Made by a program: the position numbers and the translations under genes. A DNA stretch of 64,000 bases from DYRB01 sp963709645 (GTDB lineage: Bacteria > Pseudomonadota > Gammaproteobacteria > Chromatiales > Chromatiaceae), in assembly GCA_963709645.1 (NCBI GenBank), contig CAVPXP010000048.1:1-64000 (forward strand), given 5' to 3'. Below, piece by piece: positions 16,222-24,371 of this stretch. Under the pieces are notes generated by a model that was given only the letters and a program-made list of their open reading frames with translations, made no database searches and was not told where the DNA came from. Position 1 is the first letter of the stretch; each line of letters starts with the position of its first letter.

Positions 16222-18650
16222 GGAACGGCCTTGCGCAGGTGAGCGGCGAAGGTCTCGGCGGGCTTGAACCCGACGACGCGGTAGCCCCGTAGCTCGGTGC
16301 CCGCGGGGTCGAAGATAAAGATGGCTGGGGGCCCCGGGAGGCCGAAGCGCTGCTGCATCAGGGCCTGGTCATCGGCGTCGTTGGCGGTCACGTCGGCCTG
16401 GAGCAGGACGAAGCGCCCCATCTCCGTCATGACCGCTGGATCGGAGAAGGTGTAGCGCTCCATCTCCTTACAAGACACGCACCAGTCGGCGTAGAAGTCG
16501 AGCAGGGCCGGCTTGCCGGCGGCCCGTGCGGCGGCGAGCTCGCGGTCCAGATCGGCGACGGTCTTGATGCGCTTGAAAGTCGCATGCGCCGCCTGGCCTG
16601 TGCCACCCATGGGGGCCAAGCCCCGCAGGGGCTGGATGGTGTCCTTGCCCCCGGCCGCGACGCCGACGAGCATCAGGACGCCGTAGACCAGGAGGCCCAG
16701 ACCGAGCCCCTTCCAGAGCCGCCTCCAGCCACTGGCCTGAGCAGGCAGTGACTCCGTGGCACCCATGTAGACCGCGGAGCAGACCAGCAGAAGCCCCCAC
16801 AGCAACAGGGCGACGGCGGCGGGGATGATGCGCTCCAGCAGCAGGATGGCCACCCCGAGGAGCAGGACCCCGAAGACGGCCTTGACCGCATCCATCCAGG
16901 CCCCGGCCCGCGGCAGGAGCTTGCCGGCGGAGGTGCCGATGGCCAAGAGCGGCGCCCCCATCCCGAGGCTGAGCGCGAACAGGGCAACCCCGCCGAGCAC
17001 CGCATCGCCCGTGTCGCTGATATAGATGAGGGCCCCGAACAGCGGCGGAGCTACGCAGGGACCGACGATGAGGGCGGACAGAAAGCCCATGATCGCTACC
17101 CCGATGAGGGTGCCGCCTTCCTGCTTGTTGCTGATCTCGGCGATTTTCGACTGGAAGCTGGAGGGCAGCTGCAGCTCGTAGAAACCGAACATCGACATGG
17201 CCAAGGCCACGAAGACGAGGGCGAACGCCGACAGGATCCAAGCGTTCTGGAAGGCCGCCTGGAGATTGGCCCCGAACAGCCCGGCCAGGACCCCGGCGAC
17301 GGTGTAGGTGAGGGCCATGGCGAGCACATAGACCAGCGACAGCGTGAACGCCTTGCGCGTGGTGATGCCCGCGCCCTGACCGGCAATGATCCCGGAGAGG
17401 ATCGGGATCATGGGGAAGACGCAGGGGGTGAAGGCGAGCAGGAGGCCGAAGCCGAAGAACACCGCGATCACTGCCCAAAGGCTGTCGCCGGCGAGCACGG
17501 CGGCGATCTGGTCTTGCTCCGAGACGGTCGTGTCCGCTGCCGGCGCCGCGGCGCCCGCCTTTGCCCCTGTCGGTACGGCTGTTCCGCTCCCTGCAGATTG
17601 GGCTGCGGCGAGCGGGGCGGCCGGCAAGGCCGCGACCTGGGAAGCAGCCGGCAGGTTCAGGGTCACCCTCTTTGTAATCGGGGGGTAGCAGATGCCGCGA
17701 TCAGCGCACCCCTGGTACTTGGCCACCAGGGTGACCTGGGTGGGCTCTGCCGAGGCGCGCAGGAGCGGGACCCGGACATCAATGGCGTGGTGATAGACCG
17801 GGACGTCTCCGGTGCTGCCGTCAGGGAGGATGGAGTCCTTCTTGATCTCGGGCTCAGGCCAGCGGTAGTCGCCCAAGGCCACGTCCTTGGCCCCCTCCAG
17901 CGAGATTTGGAGCTTGTCCTGGTAAAGGTAGGTGCCGTCGGCAATGCCCCAGAGGAGTTGGAGGCCGTCCGGGGCGATCACGTCGGCGTCGAAGCGGAAG
18001 GCGTCCTCCGGCTCCAGGATGTCGTCCTCTACGCCTAGCCCTAAGGCTTGATTGAGGTCGGCCCGGCTGGCGAGGGGTGCCGCAGCGGCTATCGCCGGCG
18101 CTTGGGCAGGCGTCGGGCCACTGGAGGCGGACTCTATCGGCGCCTGGGCTAAGGCCGAGGCCGGGGCTGACGCTGCGACCGCCGGCGCCGGCAGAGCGGG
18201 CGGCAGTTCCAGCAGCAGCTTTTGCCGGTGCGGGGGGTAACAGAGCCCCGCATCGGCACACCCCTGGGAGGTCGCCTCCAGCGTCAGGATGGCGTCGCTC
18301 CCGGGGGCGCGCTTGATCGTGGCGGGGACGCTGACCCGTCCGCGGTAGATCTTGACCTCGCCGAAGAACTCGTCCTGCTTGACCTTGGCCTCAGGCAGGT
18401 CCAGGGCGCCGATCTCGATCCCTTCCGTCAGGCTGCGCAGGCGGATCTTCGGCGCGTACATGTAGTAGCCGTCGGCGATGTCCCAGGACACCGTGATGGC
18501 CTCGGGGCCGGTTGTCGTTCCGGAGATGCGATAGGCCTGATCCGGCTGGAGGAACTCCTCTTCCGCCCCGGCGGCGGGACTCAGTGCCCAAACGAGGAGG
18601 GCGGCGAACAGGGGGATCAGGTGTCTGGTGAGGTACATGTGATGACCCAT
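16218..18650 (-). CDS. dsbD: Thiol:disulfide interchange protein DsbD with two N-terminal domains
   Basis: At 810 residues this is much longer than usual DsbD (about 570-600). After a signal peptide there are two nDsbD-type immunoglobulin-like domains. The first (about residues 32-152) contains YYMYAPKIRL and the cysteine pair in CADAGLCYPP. The second (about 212-332) contains TYLYQDKLQI and CADRGICYPP. An eight-helix transmembrane region (about 390-640, with FTPCVFPMIPILSG and VGPCVAPPL) and a C-terminal thioredoxin domain (WCVSCKEME near 721-729) complete it. It passes reducing power from cytoplasmic thioredoxin to the periplasm. An ATG at 18638 is an alternative start. It overlaps cutA by 34 nt. 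Confidence 0.93.
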   Translation of the reverse strand: MGHHMYLTRHLIPLFAALLVWALSPAAGAEEEFLQPDQAYRISGTTTGPEAITVSWDIADGYYMYAPKIRLRSLTEGIEIGALDLPEAKVKQDEFFGEVKIYRGRVSVPATIKRAPGSDAILTLEATSQGCADAGLCYPPHRQKLLLELPPALPAPAVAASAPASALAQAPIESASSGPTPAQAPAIAAAAPLASRADLNQALGLGVEDDILEPEDAFRFDADVIAPDGLQLLWGIADGTYLYQDKLQISLEGAKDVALGDYRWPEPEIKKDSILPDGSTGDVPVYHHAIDVRVPLLRASAEPTQVTLVAKYQGCADRGICYPPITKRVTLNLPAASQVAALPAAPLAAAQSAGSGTAVPTGAKAGAAAPAADTTVSEQDQIAAVLAGDSLWAVIAVFFGFGLLLAFTPCVFPMIPILSGIIAGQGAGITTRKAFTLSLVYVLAMALTYTVAGVLAGLFGANLQAAFQNAWILSAFALVFVALAMSMFGFYELQLPSSFQSKIAEISNKQEGGTLIGVAIMGFLSALIVGPCVAPPLFGALIYISDTGDAVLGGVALFALSLGMGAPLLAIGTSAGKLLPRAGAWMDAVKAVFGVLLLGVAILLLERIIPAAVALLLWGLLLVCSAVYMGATESLPAQASGWRRLWKGLGLGLLVYGVLMLVGVAAGGKDTIQPLRGLAPMGGTGQAAHATFKRIKTVADLDRELAAARAAGKPALLDFYADWCVSCKEMERYTFSDPAVMTEMGRFVLLQADVTANDADDQALMQQRFGLPGPPAIFIFDPAGTELRGYRVVGFKPAETFAAHLRKAVP

Positions 18651-18946
18651 TGAAGGTAGTCTGGTAGGCCGCCGCTGACCGGTAGGGTGATAACCTCCGG
18701 CAGTTCGTAAGGGTGAAGCTGGCGTACGCGGTCCGTCAACTCGATGAGCCGGACTTGGGTGGTCTTGATCAGCAACAGGACCTCGGCGTCCCGTTGGATC
18801 TCACCCTTCCACTGGTAGACCGACGTGATCCCTGGCACCGTATTGACGCAGGCCGCCAGCCCTTCACCCACCAGCGCCTCGGCGATACGTTCGCCAACGG
18901 CAGCATCCGGGCAGGTGCAGAGGGCGATCAGGACTTGTGCGCTCAT
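18617..18946 (-). CDS. cutA: CutA-family divalent-ion tolerance protein
   Basis: The 109-residue protein has the CutA ferredoxin-like fold: LIALCTCPDAAVGERIAEALVGEGLAACVNTVPGITSVYQWKGEI, then EVLLLIKTTQ and HPYELPEVITLPVSGGLPDYLQWV. CutA forms trimers. Genetic work linked it to copper tolerance, but the E. coli phenotype is partly attributed to the neighbouring dsbD, so its own role is unclear. Here it is the first gene of the operon, with its 3' end inside dsbD. The order cutA-dsbD, divergent from fxsA, is a conserved one. Confidence 0.93.
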   Translation of the reverse strand: MSAQVLIALCTCPDAAVGERIAEALVGEGLAACVNTVPGITSVYQWKGEIQRDAEVLLLIKTTQVRLIELTDRVRQLHPYELPEVITLPVSGGLPDYLQWVITCTSPDT

Positions 18947-19145
18947 GTCGGAAGATCACAACCGCTGGGTCGGCCGGGCGCATAGGGTACTTGATGCGGG
19001 CGGGGATTGAAAAAGCCCCGTCAAACCTCGAACTCCGTGAGGCAATAGCGCCGATGCCGGTACGACATCGGTCAGGCTTTCGGTGTCAACCTTGGGACCT
19101 AAGGCCCGGCGCCGGGGTTCCGCGTCTACAGAGGAGACCCCTCGC

Positions 19146-19568
19146 GTGCCCCTATTCTTTCTGCTCTTTGTCGGCGTCCCGCTGCTGGAGCTCTACCTGT
19201 TGATCCAGGTCGGCTCCGAGATCGGCGCCTTGCCCACCATCGGTCTGTCCATCCTGACCGCCGTCATCGGCACCTTCCTGGTGCGGGTGCAGGGGTTCTC
19301 GGTCCTGCTGCGGGTGCGCGAAATGCTCGACCGCGGCGAGGTACCGGCGCTGGAGGTCCTGGACGGGGCCCTGCTGCTGATCGCGGGGGTCATGCTCCTG
19401 CTGCCCGGGTTTCTCACCGACGCCCTGGGCTTCCTGCTCCTTATTCCGCCGTTCCGGCGGTTGCTGATCCTGCGCTTCGTCCGGGTGATTCCGGCGCACC
19501 CCCAACCCCGGGCCGAGCCTGGTCCTCGGGTGATTGAGGGGGAGTTCCGGCGGGAGCGGGACCAGTAG
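19146..19568 (+). CDS. fxsA: FxsA-family membrane protein
   Basis: The GTG at 19146, after an AGAGGAGACC ribosome site, gives a 140-residue protein with four hydrophobic segments: LFFLLFVGVPLLELYLLIQVG, IGLSILTAVIGTFLVRVQG, LLLIAGVMLLLPGFLTDALG and LLLIPPFRRLL. These are the FxsA (cytoplasmic membrane, UPF0716) hallmarks. In E. coli FxsA overproduction relieves exclusion of phage T7 by the F plasmid; its normal function is unknown. It precedes groES in the same direction, a common gammaproteobacterial order, but groES has its own promoter. Confidence 0.92.
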   Translation: MPLFFLLFVGVPLLELYLLIQVGSEIGALPTIGLSILTAVIGTFLVRVQGFSVLLRVREMLDRGEVPALEVLDGALLLIAGVMLLLPGFLTDALGFLLLIPPFRRLLILRFVRVIPAHPQPRAEPGPRVIEGEFRRERDQ

Positions 19569-19605
19569 CCTCGTCGTGCGGACGCGGCTGTGACAGCCAA
19601 GCAGG

Positions 19606-19633
19606 TTGACACCCAGGTCTTTGCCCCTATCAT
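19606..19633 (+). promoter_or_regulatory. Housekeeping-type promoter of groESL
   Basis: A perfect -35 TTGACA (19606-19611) is followed after 16 bp by TATCAT (19628-19633), a good -10 hexamer. The CIRCE operator begins at the last base of the -10, so a bound repressor would block the polymerase. No clear sigma-32-type promoter was seen. Confidence 0.7.
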
Positions 19634-19659
19634 TGGCACTCCCTCATGCTGAGTGCTAA
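19633..19659 (+). promoter_or_regulatory. CIRCE operator (HrcA binding site) upstream of groES
   Basis: TTGGCACTC and GAGTGCTAA are separated by 9 nt, one base off the consensus TTAGCACTC-N9-GAGTGCTAA. It lies 80 bp before groES and overlaps the promoter. CIRCE is bound by the heat-shock repressor HrcA, so groESL here is probably derepressed when HrcA loses its fold on heating. hrcA itself is not in the window. Confidence 0.92.
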
Positions 19660-19739
19660 CAATATCCCTCTCTTCGGGGGTCTTGGCCGCGTCGGCCCGG
19701 TCCCCGGAACGCTATCTCATTGATTAAAGGAGCCACTGT

Positions 19740-20030
19740 ATGAATATCCGTCCCCTGCACGACCGCGTCGTCGTTCGCCGGATCGAGGAGGTACGCACCT
19801 CTCCCGGTGGGATCGTGATCCCGGATTCAGCCGCTGAGAAGCCCGTTGAGGGCGAGGTGCTGGCCGTCGGCAACGGCAAGATCCTGGAGAACGGCGACCG
19901 CCGCGTCTTGGACGTAAAGGTCGGGGACCGGGTCCTGTTCGGAAAATACTCGGGCACCGAGGTCAAGATTGCCGGCGAGCAGTACCTCGTGATGCGCGAG
20001 GAAGACATCATGGGTGTCATCGATGCCTGA
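19740..20030 (+). CDS. groES: Co-chaperonin GroES
   Basis: The 96-residue protein is standard GroES: NIRPLHDRVVVRRIEE, the mobile loop region with SPGGIVIPDSAAEKP, GEVLAVGNGKI, VKVGDRVLFGKYSGTEVK and the final EEDIMGVIDA. Seven copies cap the GroEL barrel during ATP-driven folding. An AAAGGAGCC ribosome site precedes the ATG. It is first in the CIRCE-controlled groES-groEL operon, with 130 nt before groEL. Confidence 0.97.
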   Translation: MNIRPLHDRVVVRRIEEVRTSPGGIVIPDSAAEKPVEGEVLAVGNGKILENGDRRVLDVKVGDRVLFGKYSGTEVKIAGEQYLVMREEDIMGVIDA

Positions 20031-20160
20031 AGGGCCCGGCACTGAGCCCCTCGACTTGTAGGAGGGCAAGGCGCAGCGGCCGGGACCCTGTCACCCAATG
20101 CCGCCGCCGCTGGACCTTCACCACCGACCGCCCTCACTCACCGATTTTCTGGAAAATTCT

Positions 20161-21819
20161 ATGACCGCGAAAGACGTACGATTCGGCGACGATGCTCGCA
20201 TCCGCATGATGAATGGCATCAACGTCCTGGCCAATGCCGTTAAGGTGACCCTCGGCCCCAAGGGCCGCAACGTGGTTCTGGAGAAGTCCTTTGGGGCTCC
20301 CACCGTGACCAAGGACGGTGTTTCCGTCGCCAAGGAGATCGAGCTCAAGGACAAGTTCGAGAACATGGGCGCCCAGATGGTGAAAGAGGTTGCCTCCCAC
20401 ACCAGCGACGTCGCCGGTGACGGCACCACCACCGCTACCGTGCTGGCCCAGGCCATGGTCCGCGAAGGCCTCAAGGCCGTTGCTGCCGGCATGAACCCCA
20501 TGGACCTCAAGCGCGGCATCGACAAGGCCGTGATTGCGGTTACCGATGAGCTCAAGGCCATGTCCAGGCCCTGCTCCGACAACAAGGAGATCGCCCAGGT
20601 CGGCACCATCTCCGCGAACTCCGACGAGTCCATCGGCGAGATCATCGCCGAGGCCATGGGCAAGGTCGGCAAGGAGGGGGTCATCACGGTGGAGGAGGGC
20701 TCCGCCCTGCAAAACGAGCTGGATGTCGTTGAGGGCATGCAGTTTGACCGCGGCTACCTGTCTCCCTACTTCATCAACAACCAGCAGGGTCAGAACGTCG
20801 AGTTGGAAGACCCCTTCATCCTGATCCACGACAAGAAGATCTCCAATATCCGCGATCTGCTCCCGGTGCTGGAGGCCGTTGCGAAGTCTGGTCGGCCGCT
20901 GCTGATCGTCGCCGAGGACGTGGAGGGCGAGGCCCTGGCGACTCTGGTGGTCAACACCATCCGCGGCATCATCAAGGTCTGCGCCGTCAAGGCCCCGGGC
21001 TTCGGCGACCGCCGCAAGGCCATGCTGCAGGACATCGCCATCCTGACGGGCGCCACCGTCATCTCCGAAGAGGTCGGTCTGTCTCTGGAGAAGGCCACCC
21101 TGACCGAGCTGGGCAACGCCAAGAAGGTCCAGATCACCAAGGACGAGACCACCCTGATCGACGGCGCCGGTTCCGAGACCGACATCAAGGCCCGTGTCGA
21201 GCAGATCCGCGCGCAGGTCGAGGACACCACCTCCGACTACGACCGCGAGAAGCTCCAGGAGCGTCTGGCCAAGCTGGCCGGCGGTGTGGCCGTCATCAAG
21301 GTCGGTGCCAGCACCGAGATCGAGATGAAGGAGAAGAAGGCCCGTGTCGAGGATGCCCTGCACGCCACCCGTGCGGCGGTCGAGGAGGGCATCGTCCCCG
21401 GCGGCGGCGTCGCGCTGGTGCGCGCCCTGACCAAGATCAAGGGGCTGACCGGTTCCAACCACGACCAGGATGTCGGCATCGGCATCGCCCGCCGTGCCAT
21501 GGAAGAGCCGCTGCGCCAGATCGTTGCCAACGCTGGAGACGAGCCCTCGGTGATTCTGCGCAACGTGGTCGAGGGCGAGGGCAACTACGGCTACAACGCC
21601 GCCACAGGCGAGTACGGTGATATGGTCGCTATGGGTATCCTGGACCCGACCAAGGTCACCCGTTTTGCCTTGCAGAATGCCTCCTCCGTCGCGGGCCTCA
21701 TGATCACCACCGAGTGCATGGTGGCCGAGGAGCCCAAGAAGGAGTCCGCTCCCGATATGGGTGGCATGGGCGGTATGGGTGGCATGGGCGGTATGGGTGG
21801 CATGGGTGGGATGATGTAA
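20161..21819 (+). CDS. groEL: Chaperonin GroEL
   Basis: The ATG at 20161 gives the normal start MTAKDVRFGDDARIRMMNGIN and a 552-residue protein; the open frame reaches further upstream but without similarity. ATP-binding GDGTTTATVLAQ, the apical and intermediate segments, and the nucleotide-binding GIVPGGGVAL are all present. The tail is a run of Gly-Gly-Met repeats, the flexible end that lines the folding cavity. It forms the 14-mer that works with GroES. No strong ribosome site is visible. Confidence 0.98.
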   Translation: MTAKDVRFGDDARIRMMNGINVLANAVKVTLGPKGRNVVLEKSFGAPTVTKDGVSVAKEIELKDKFENMGAQMVKEVASHTSDVAGDGTTTATVLAQAMVREGLKAVAAGMNPMDLKRGIDKAVIAVTDELKAMSRPCSDNKEIAQVGTISANSDESIGEIIAEAMGKVGKEGVITVEEGSALQNELDVVEGMQFDRGYLSPYFINNQQGQNVELEDPFILIHDKKISNIRDLLPVLEAVAKSGRPLLIVAEDVEGEALATLVVNTIRGIIKVCAVKAPGFGDRRKAMLQDIAILTGATVISEEVGLSLEKATLTELGNAKKVQITKDETTLIDGAGSETDIKARVEQIRAQVEDTTSDYDREKLQERLAKLAGGVAVIKVGASTEIEMKEKKARVEDALHATRAAVEEGIVPGGGVALVRALTKIKGLTGSNHDQDVGIGIARRAMEEPLRQIVANAGDEPSVILRNVVEGEGNYGYNAATGEYGDMVAMGILDPTKVTRFALQNASSVAGLMITTECMVAEEPKKESAPDMGGMGGMGGMGGMGGMGGMM

Positions 21820-21864
21820 TTCCGACCACCCGCACCCCAGGGCCTGGTCACCCAGGCCCAGATC

Positions 21865-21891
21865 AAGGCCCCGCCTCGGCGGGGCCTTTTT
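21865..21891 (+). terminator. Rho-independent terminator after groEL
   Basis: AAGGCCCCGCC and GGCGGGGCCTT pair around a 2-3 base loop, followed by a T-run (TTTTT), 45 bp after the groEL stop. It should end the groESL transcript, so the MoaD-like gene downstream needs its own promoter. Confidence 0.88.
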
Positions 21892-22127
21892 CGTTGGATG
21901 GTTTCGCACGGGCCAAGTCGCGTTGCCTCCGACCTGTTCTCCTTTGGCTCGGGCTGCAGTGCGGCCCAGCAGACTATATCGGCCCCTTTGTCCGGAAATG
22001 TCGATCGAGAGTCCTGGAGTGTTGTAGGTGTTTTTCGGCAATCAACCACCGACTGTGGGTTGAAGACCCCTCTGCCCTGGCCCAGAGTTGTGGCAGCGAG
22101 TACGGGACGGCATTTCGGAGGCCAACC

Positions 22128-22397
22128 ATGGCCACTCTGAGCTTCACTCCAAATTTGCGCCGCCATGTGGAGACCCCCGATGCCTTGATCGGCGGGGCGA
22201 CAGTGCGGCAGGTCCTGGAGCGCTATTGCGAGGCCAACCCAACCGTCCGCGGCTATGTCCTGGACGACCAGGGCGCGCTGCGCTGGCACGTCGCTGTATT
22301 CGTCAACCGCGAGCCAATCCGGGATCGGGTCGGGCTGTCCGATCCGGTCGCGGACGGCGACGAGATCTTCGTGGTCCAAGCCCTTTCCGGAGGCTGA
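22128..22397 (+). CDS. MoaD/ThiS-family ubiquitin-like protein
   Basis: The ATG at 22128, after a GGAGG ribosome site, gives 89 residues with a beta-grasp layout: TLSFTPNLRRHV, GATVRQVLERYCEANPTVRGYVLDD, HVAVFVNREPIRDR, then VADGDEIFVVQALSGG. The C-terminal Gly-Gly is the site where MoaD and ThiS are adenylated and thiocarboxylated. No molybdopterin, thiamine or E1-like activating gene is adjacent. The partner is the propeller gene that starts 1 nt after its stop. The acceptor of any sulfur is unknown. Upstream, 21892-22127 holds no gene. Confidence 0.87.
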   Translation: MATLSFTPNLRRHVETPDALIGGATVRQVLERYCEANPTVRGYVLDDQGALRWHVAVFVNREPIRDRVGLSDPVADGDEIFVVQALSGG

Positions 22398-22398
22398 C

Positions 22399-23505
22399 AT
22401 GGCCGAGCGTCTATTGGTGGGCACCCGCAAGGGGCTGTTTCGCATCGAACGGGATGGGAGCGGGCAGTGGCGCATCGCCCGGTCCTGGTTTCTCGGGGAC
22501 CCGGTTTCCCTGGTCCTCCCCGAACCGGGCGGGCGGCGAATCCATGCCGCCTTGGACCTGGGTCACTTCGGGGTCAAGCTGCGCCGCTCGGAGGACGGGG
22601 GCGAGACCTGGTCCGAGGCGGCGGTGCCGGCCTTTCCACCGAAGCCTGAGGGGATCGATGACAAGGACCCCATGCGCGGTATTGATCTCCCCTGGGCTAC
22701 CCGGTTGATCTGGGCGTTGGAGGTTGGCGGTCCGGGCGAGCTGTGGTGTGGCGTCATTCCAGGGGGGCTCTTTCACTCCATGGACGGGGGCGAGACCTGG
22801 GATCTGAACGGCCCCCTATGGGATGACCCCCGCCGCCAGAAGTGGATGGGGGGCGGCTACGATTTCGCCGGGATCCACTCGATCCTGGTGGATCCGCGGG
22901 ACCCGCGGCACCTGACTGTCGGCGTCTCGGTCGGTGGGGTCTGGACGACTTGGGATGCGGGGGCGACCTGGAACCTCATTGGCGCCGGGTTGCGCAATGC
23001 CTACATGCCGCCCGGGCTGGAGGGGGATCCCCTGTCGCAGGACCCCCATCGCATCGTCCACTGCCCGGCGGACCCGGACTGCCTCTGGATGCAGCACCAC
23101 AACGGGATCTTCCGCAGCGACGACGGCGGGGAGCATTGGCGGGAGCTGACCGAGGTCCCGCCGTCGAGCTTCGGGTTCGCCGTCGCCGTCCACCCAAGGG
23201 ATCCCAACACCGCCTGGTTCGTCCCGGCCACTAAGGATGAGCAGCGCTTCCCCGTGGATGCCCGCCTGGTGGTGACCCGTACCCGCGACGGCGGCCGGAG
23301 CTTCGAGGTCCTAAGCCGCGGGCTGCCGGAGGGCCCCGCCTATGACTTGGTCTATCGCCACGCCCTGGACGTCGCCGGCGACGGCGAGCGCCTCGCGTTC
23401 GGCAGTACCACAGGGTCCCTTTGGGTGAGTGAAGACCAGGGGGACACCTGGCAGACCGTCAGCAACCACCTGCCGCCCATCGCCGGCGTGCGGTTTGAGG
23501 AGTAG
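22399..23505 (+). CDS. BNR/Asp-box beta-propeller protein (sialidase-like fold)
   Basis: The 368-residue protein contains at least six Asp-box turns: SEDGGETWSEA, SMDGGETWDLN, TWDAGATWNL, SDDGGEHWREL, TRDGGRSFEVL and SEDQGDTWQTV. These are spaced as in six-bladed sialidase or YCF48-like propellers. It begins LLVGTRKGLFRIERDG and has no signal peptide, so it is probably cytoplasmic. The catalytic Arg triad of true sialidases could not be identified, so enzyme activity should not be assumed. Coupling to the MoaD/ThiS-like gene (1-nt gap) suggests a joint function, perhaps a scaffold or modification target. Confidence 0.82.
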   Translation: MAERLLVGTRKGLFRIERDGSGQWRIARSWFLGDPVSLVLPEPGGRRIHAALDLGHFGVKLRRSEDGGETWSEAAVPAFPPKPEGIDDKDPMRGIDLPWATRLIWALEVGGPGELWCGVIPGGLFHSMDGGETWDLNGPLWDDPRRQKWMGGGYDFAGIHSILVDPRDPRHLTVGVSVGGVWTTWDAGATWNLIGAGLRNAYMPPGLEGDPLSQDPHRIVHCPADPDCLWMQHHNGIFRSDDGGEHWRELTEVPPSSFGFAVAVHPRDPNTAWFVPATKDEQRFPVDARLVVTRTRDGGRSFEVLSRGLPEGPAYDLVYRHALDVAGDGERLAFGSTTGSLWVSEDQGDTWQTVSNHLPPIAGVRFEE

Positions 23506-23674
23506 TCCGGGCTGTCGGTCGCCATCGTCCGGCGGGATGGGTCTAACAGGTACTGGGTCACCGGCAAGTCACCGGCGTTATGTAGCAGCCGCACACTGAT
23601 TCTGGTCGGCGGAGCCGGGACAATCTGGTCCTGTCAATACTGGAAAGGGCCAGAGCAAGGCAGCGTGTCCTGTA

Positions 23675-23970
23675 GTGAGCGTGCTGGCTGCGAAGCGCAA
23701 CGAGCGGGCTTTGGAGACGGGGCACCAGCACCTGGCGCTGCCTCGGCTGGCGGAGGAAGTACGGCATCTGGATGCGGCGACCCGTTTGTTCGCCCCGGAC
23801 TACAACCTTGGCGGCATACGGGCGAGGAAGCGGAGCCATCGCCACCAGTGGTTTGGGCCGGGGGAATGCCAGCGTCTGGTACTCGATGTCCTACGCGACG
23901 CCGCTGGGCCATTGTCGGACTCCCTCGTAACGACAGCGGTGGCGGCTCGCAAGGGCTTGCAGGAGCGTCC
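23675..23970 (+). pseudogene. Fragment of an uncharacterised small protein gene
   Basis: One plus-strand frame reads LAAKRNERALETGHQHLALPRL, HLDAATRLFAPDYNLGGIRAR, then WFGPGECQRLVLDVLRDAAGPLS. This resembles small proteins of about 130-140 residues, common in proteobacteria, with a coiled-coil start and a winged-helix-like end. Similarity fades near 23960, where the opposite-strand transposase remnant begins, so the gene was probably cut by that insertion. No function is known. The 169 bp before it (23506-23674) hold nothing recognised. Confidence 0.5.
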
Positions 23971-24193
23971 AGATGATGATCGACCCGGCGCATCGGATAG
24001 TGCCCGTGCAACAGGTCGTAGGCATCGCACTCGTCGGCCGAGATGGTCGTCCCCGGGGCAATGAAGCGCCTCGCCAGTGCCGTGACATCCGTCTGGTTCT
24101 CGCCGGGGAGACGAAGGTCAGGGTGTGCTTGCCCCCGACGCGCTCCGCAAGTTCGTCTGCCGGAAAGGTTTCGCGCATCACCAGGGTGCAGTG
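23970..24193 (-). mobile_element. IS1595-type transposase remnant
   Basis: Reading on the minus strand, one frame gives VMRETFPADELAERVGGKHTLTFVSP. From about 24105 another gives GENQTDVTALARRFIAPGTTISADECDAYDLLHGHYPMRRVDHH. Together they match the middle of ISXO2/IS1595-type DDE transposases; the ADE in ISADECDAYD corresponds to the second catalytic acidic residue. The start and end of the gene and the terminal inverted repeats are missing and one indel is present, so it is a dead fragment. It lies between the propeller gene and argA. Confidence 0.7.
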
Positions 24194-24371
24194 CCGGGCG
24201 GGGTTGCGGTGCTCGGCAAGTCGCCGGCCGGCCCGAGACCGACGGCGATAGAAAGCTCGGGGTCGCACGCGGCCGGTCGGGGTAACCACGAGTTGTGCAG
24301 CTCTTGCATTCACCGCGGCGGCGGGGTCTCAGGCTCTGGATCGGTCCTTTTGCTACCACCGGGCTCTGGCG

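Noticed and set aside
18985..19045. Possible terminator or tRNA-like hairpin between cutA and fxsA
   Set aside because: GGGG and CCCC pair only weakly around an A-rich loop, and no tRNA features could be matched.
21763..21819. GGCATGGGCGGTATG-type tandem repeat
   Set aside because: This is the normal Gly-Gly-Met tail of GroEL, not a satellite or CRISPR.
20134..22041. Minus-strand open frame of 635 codons opposite groEL
   Set aside because: It is antisense to a fully conserved GroEL and has Gly/Asp/His-rich sequence typical of a shadow frame in GC-rich DNA.
22399..23505. Calling the propeller protein a sialidase
   Set aside because: Asp boxes occur in many non-enzymatic propellers; the catalytic arginines and a signal peptide were not seen.
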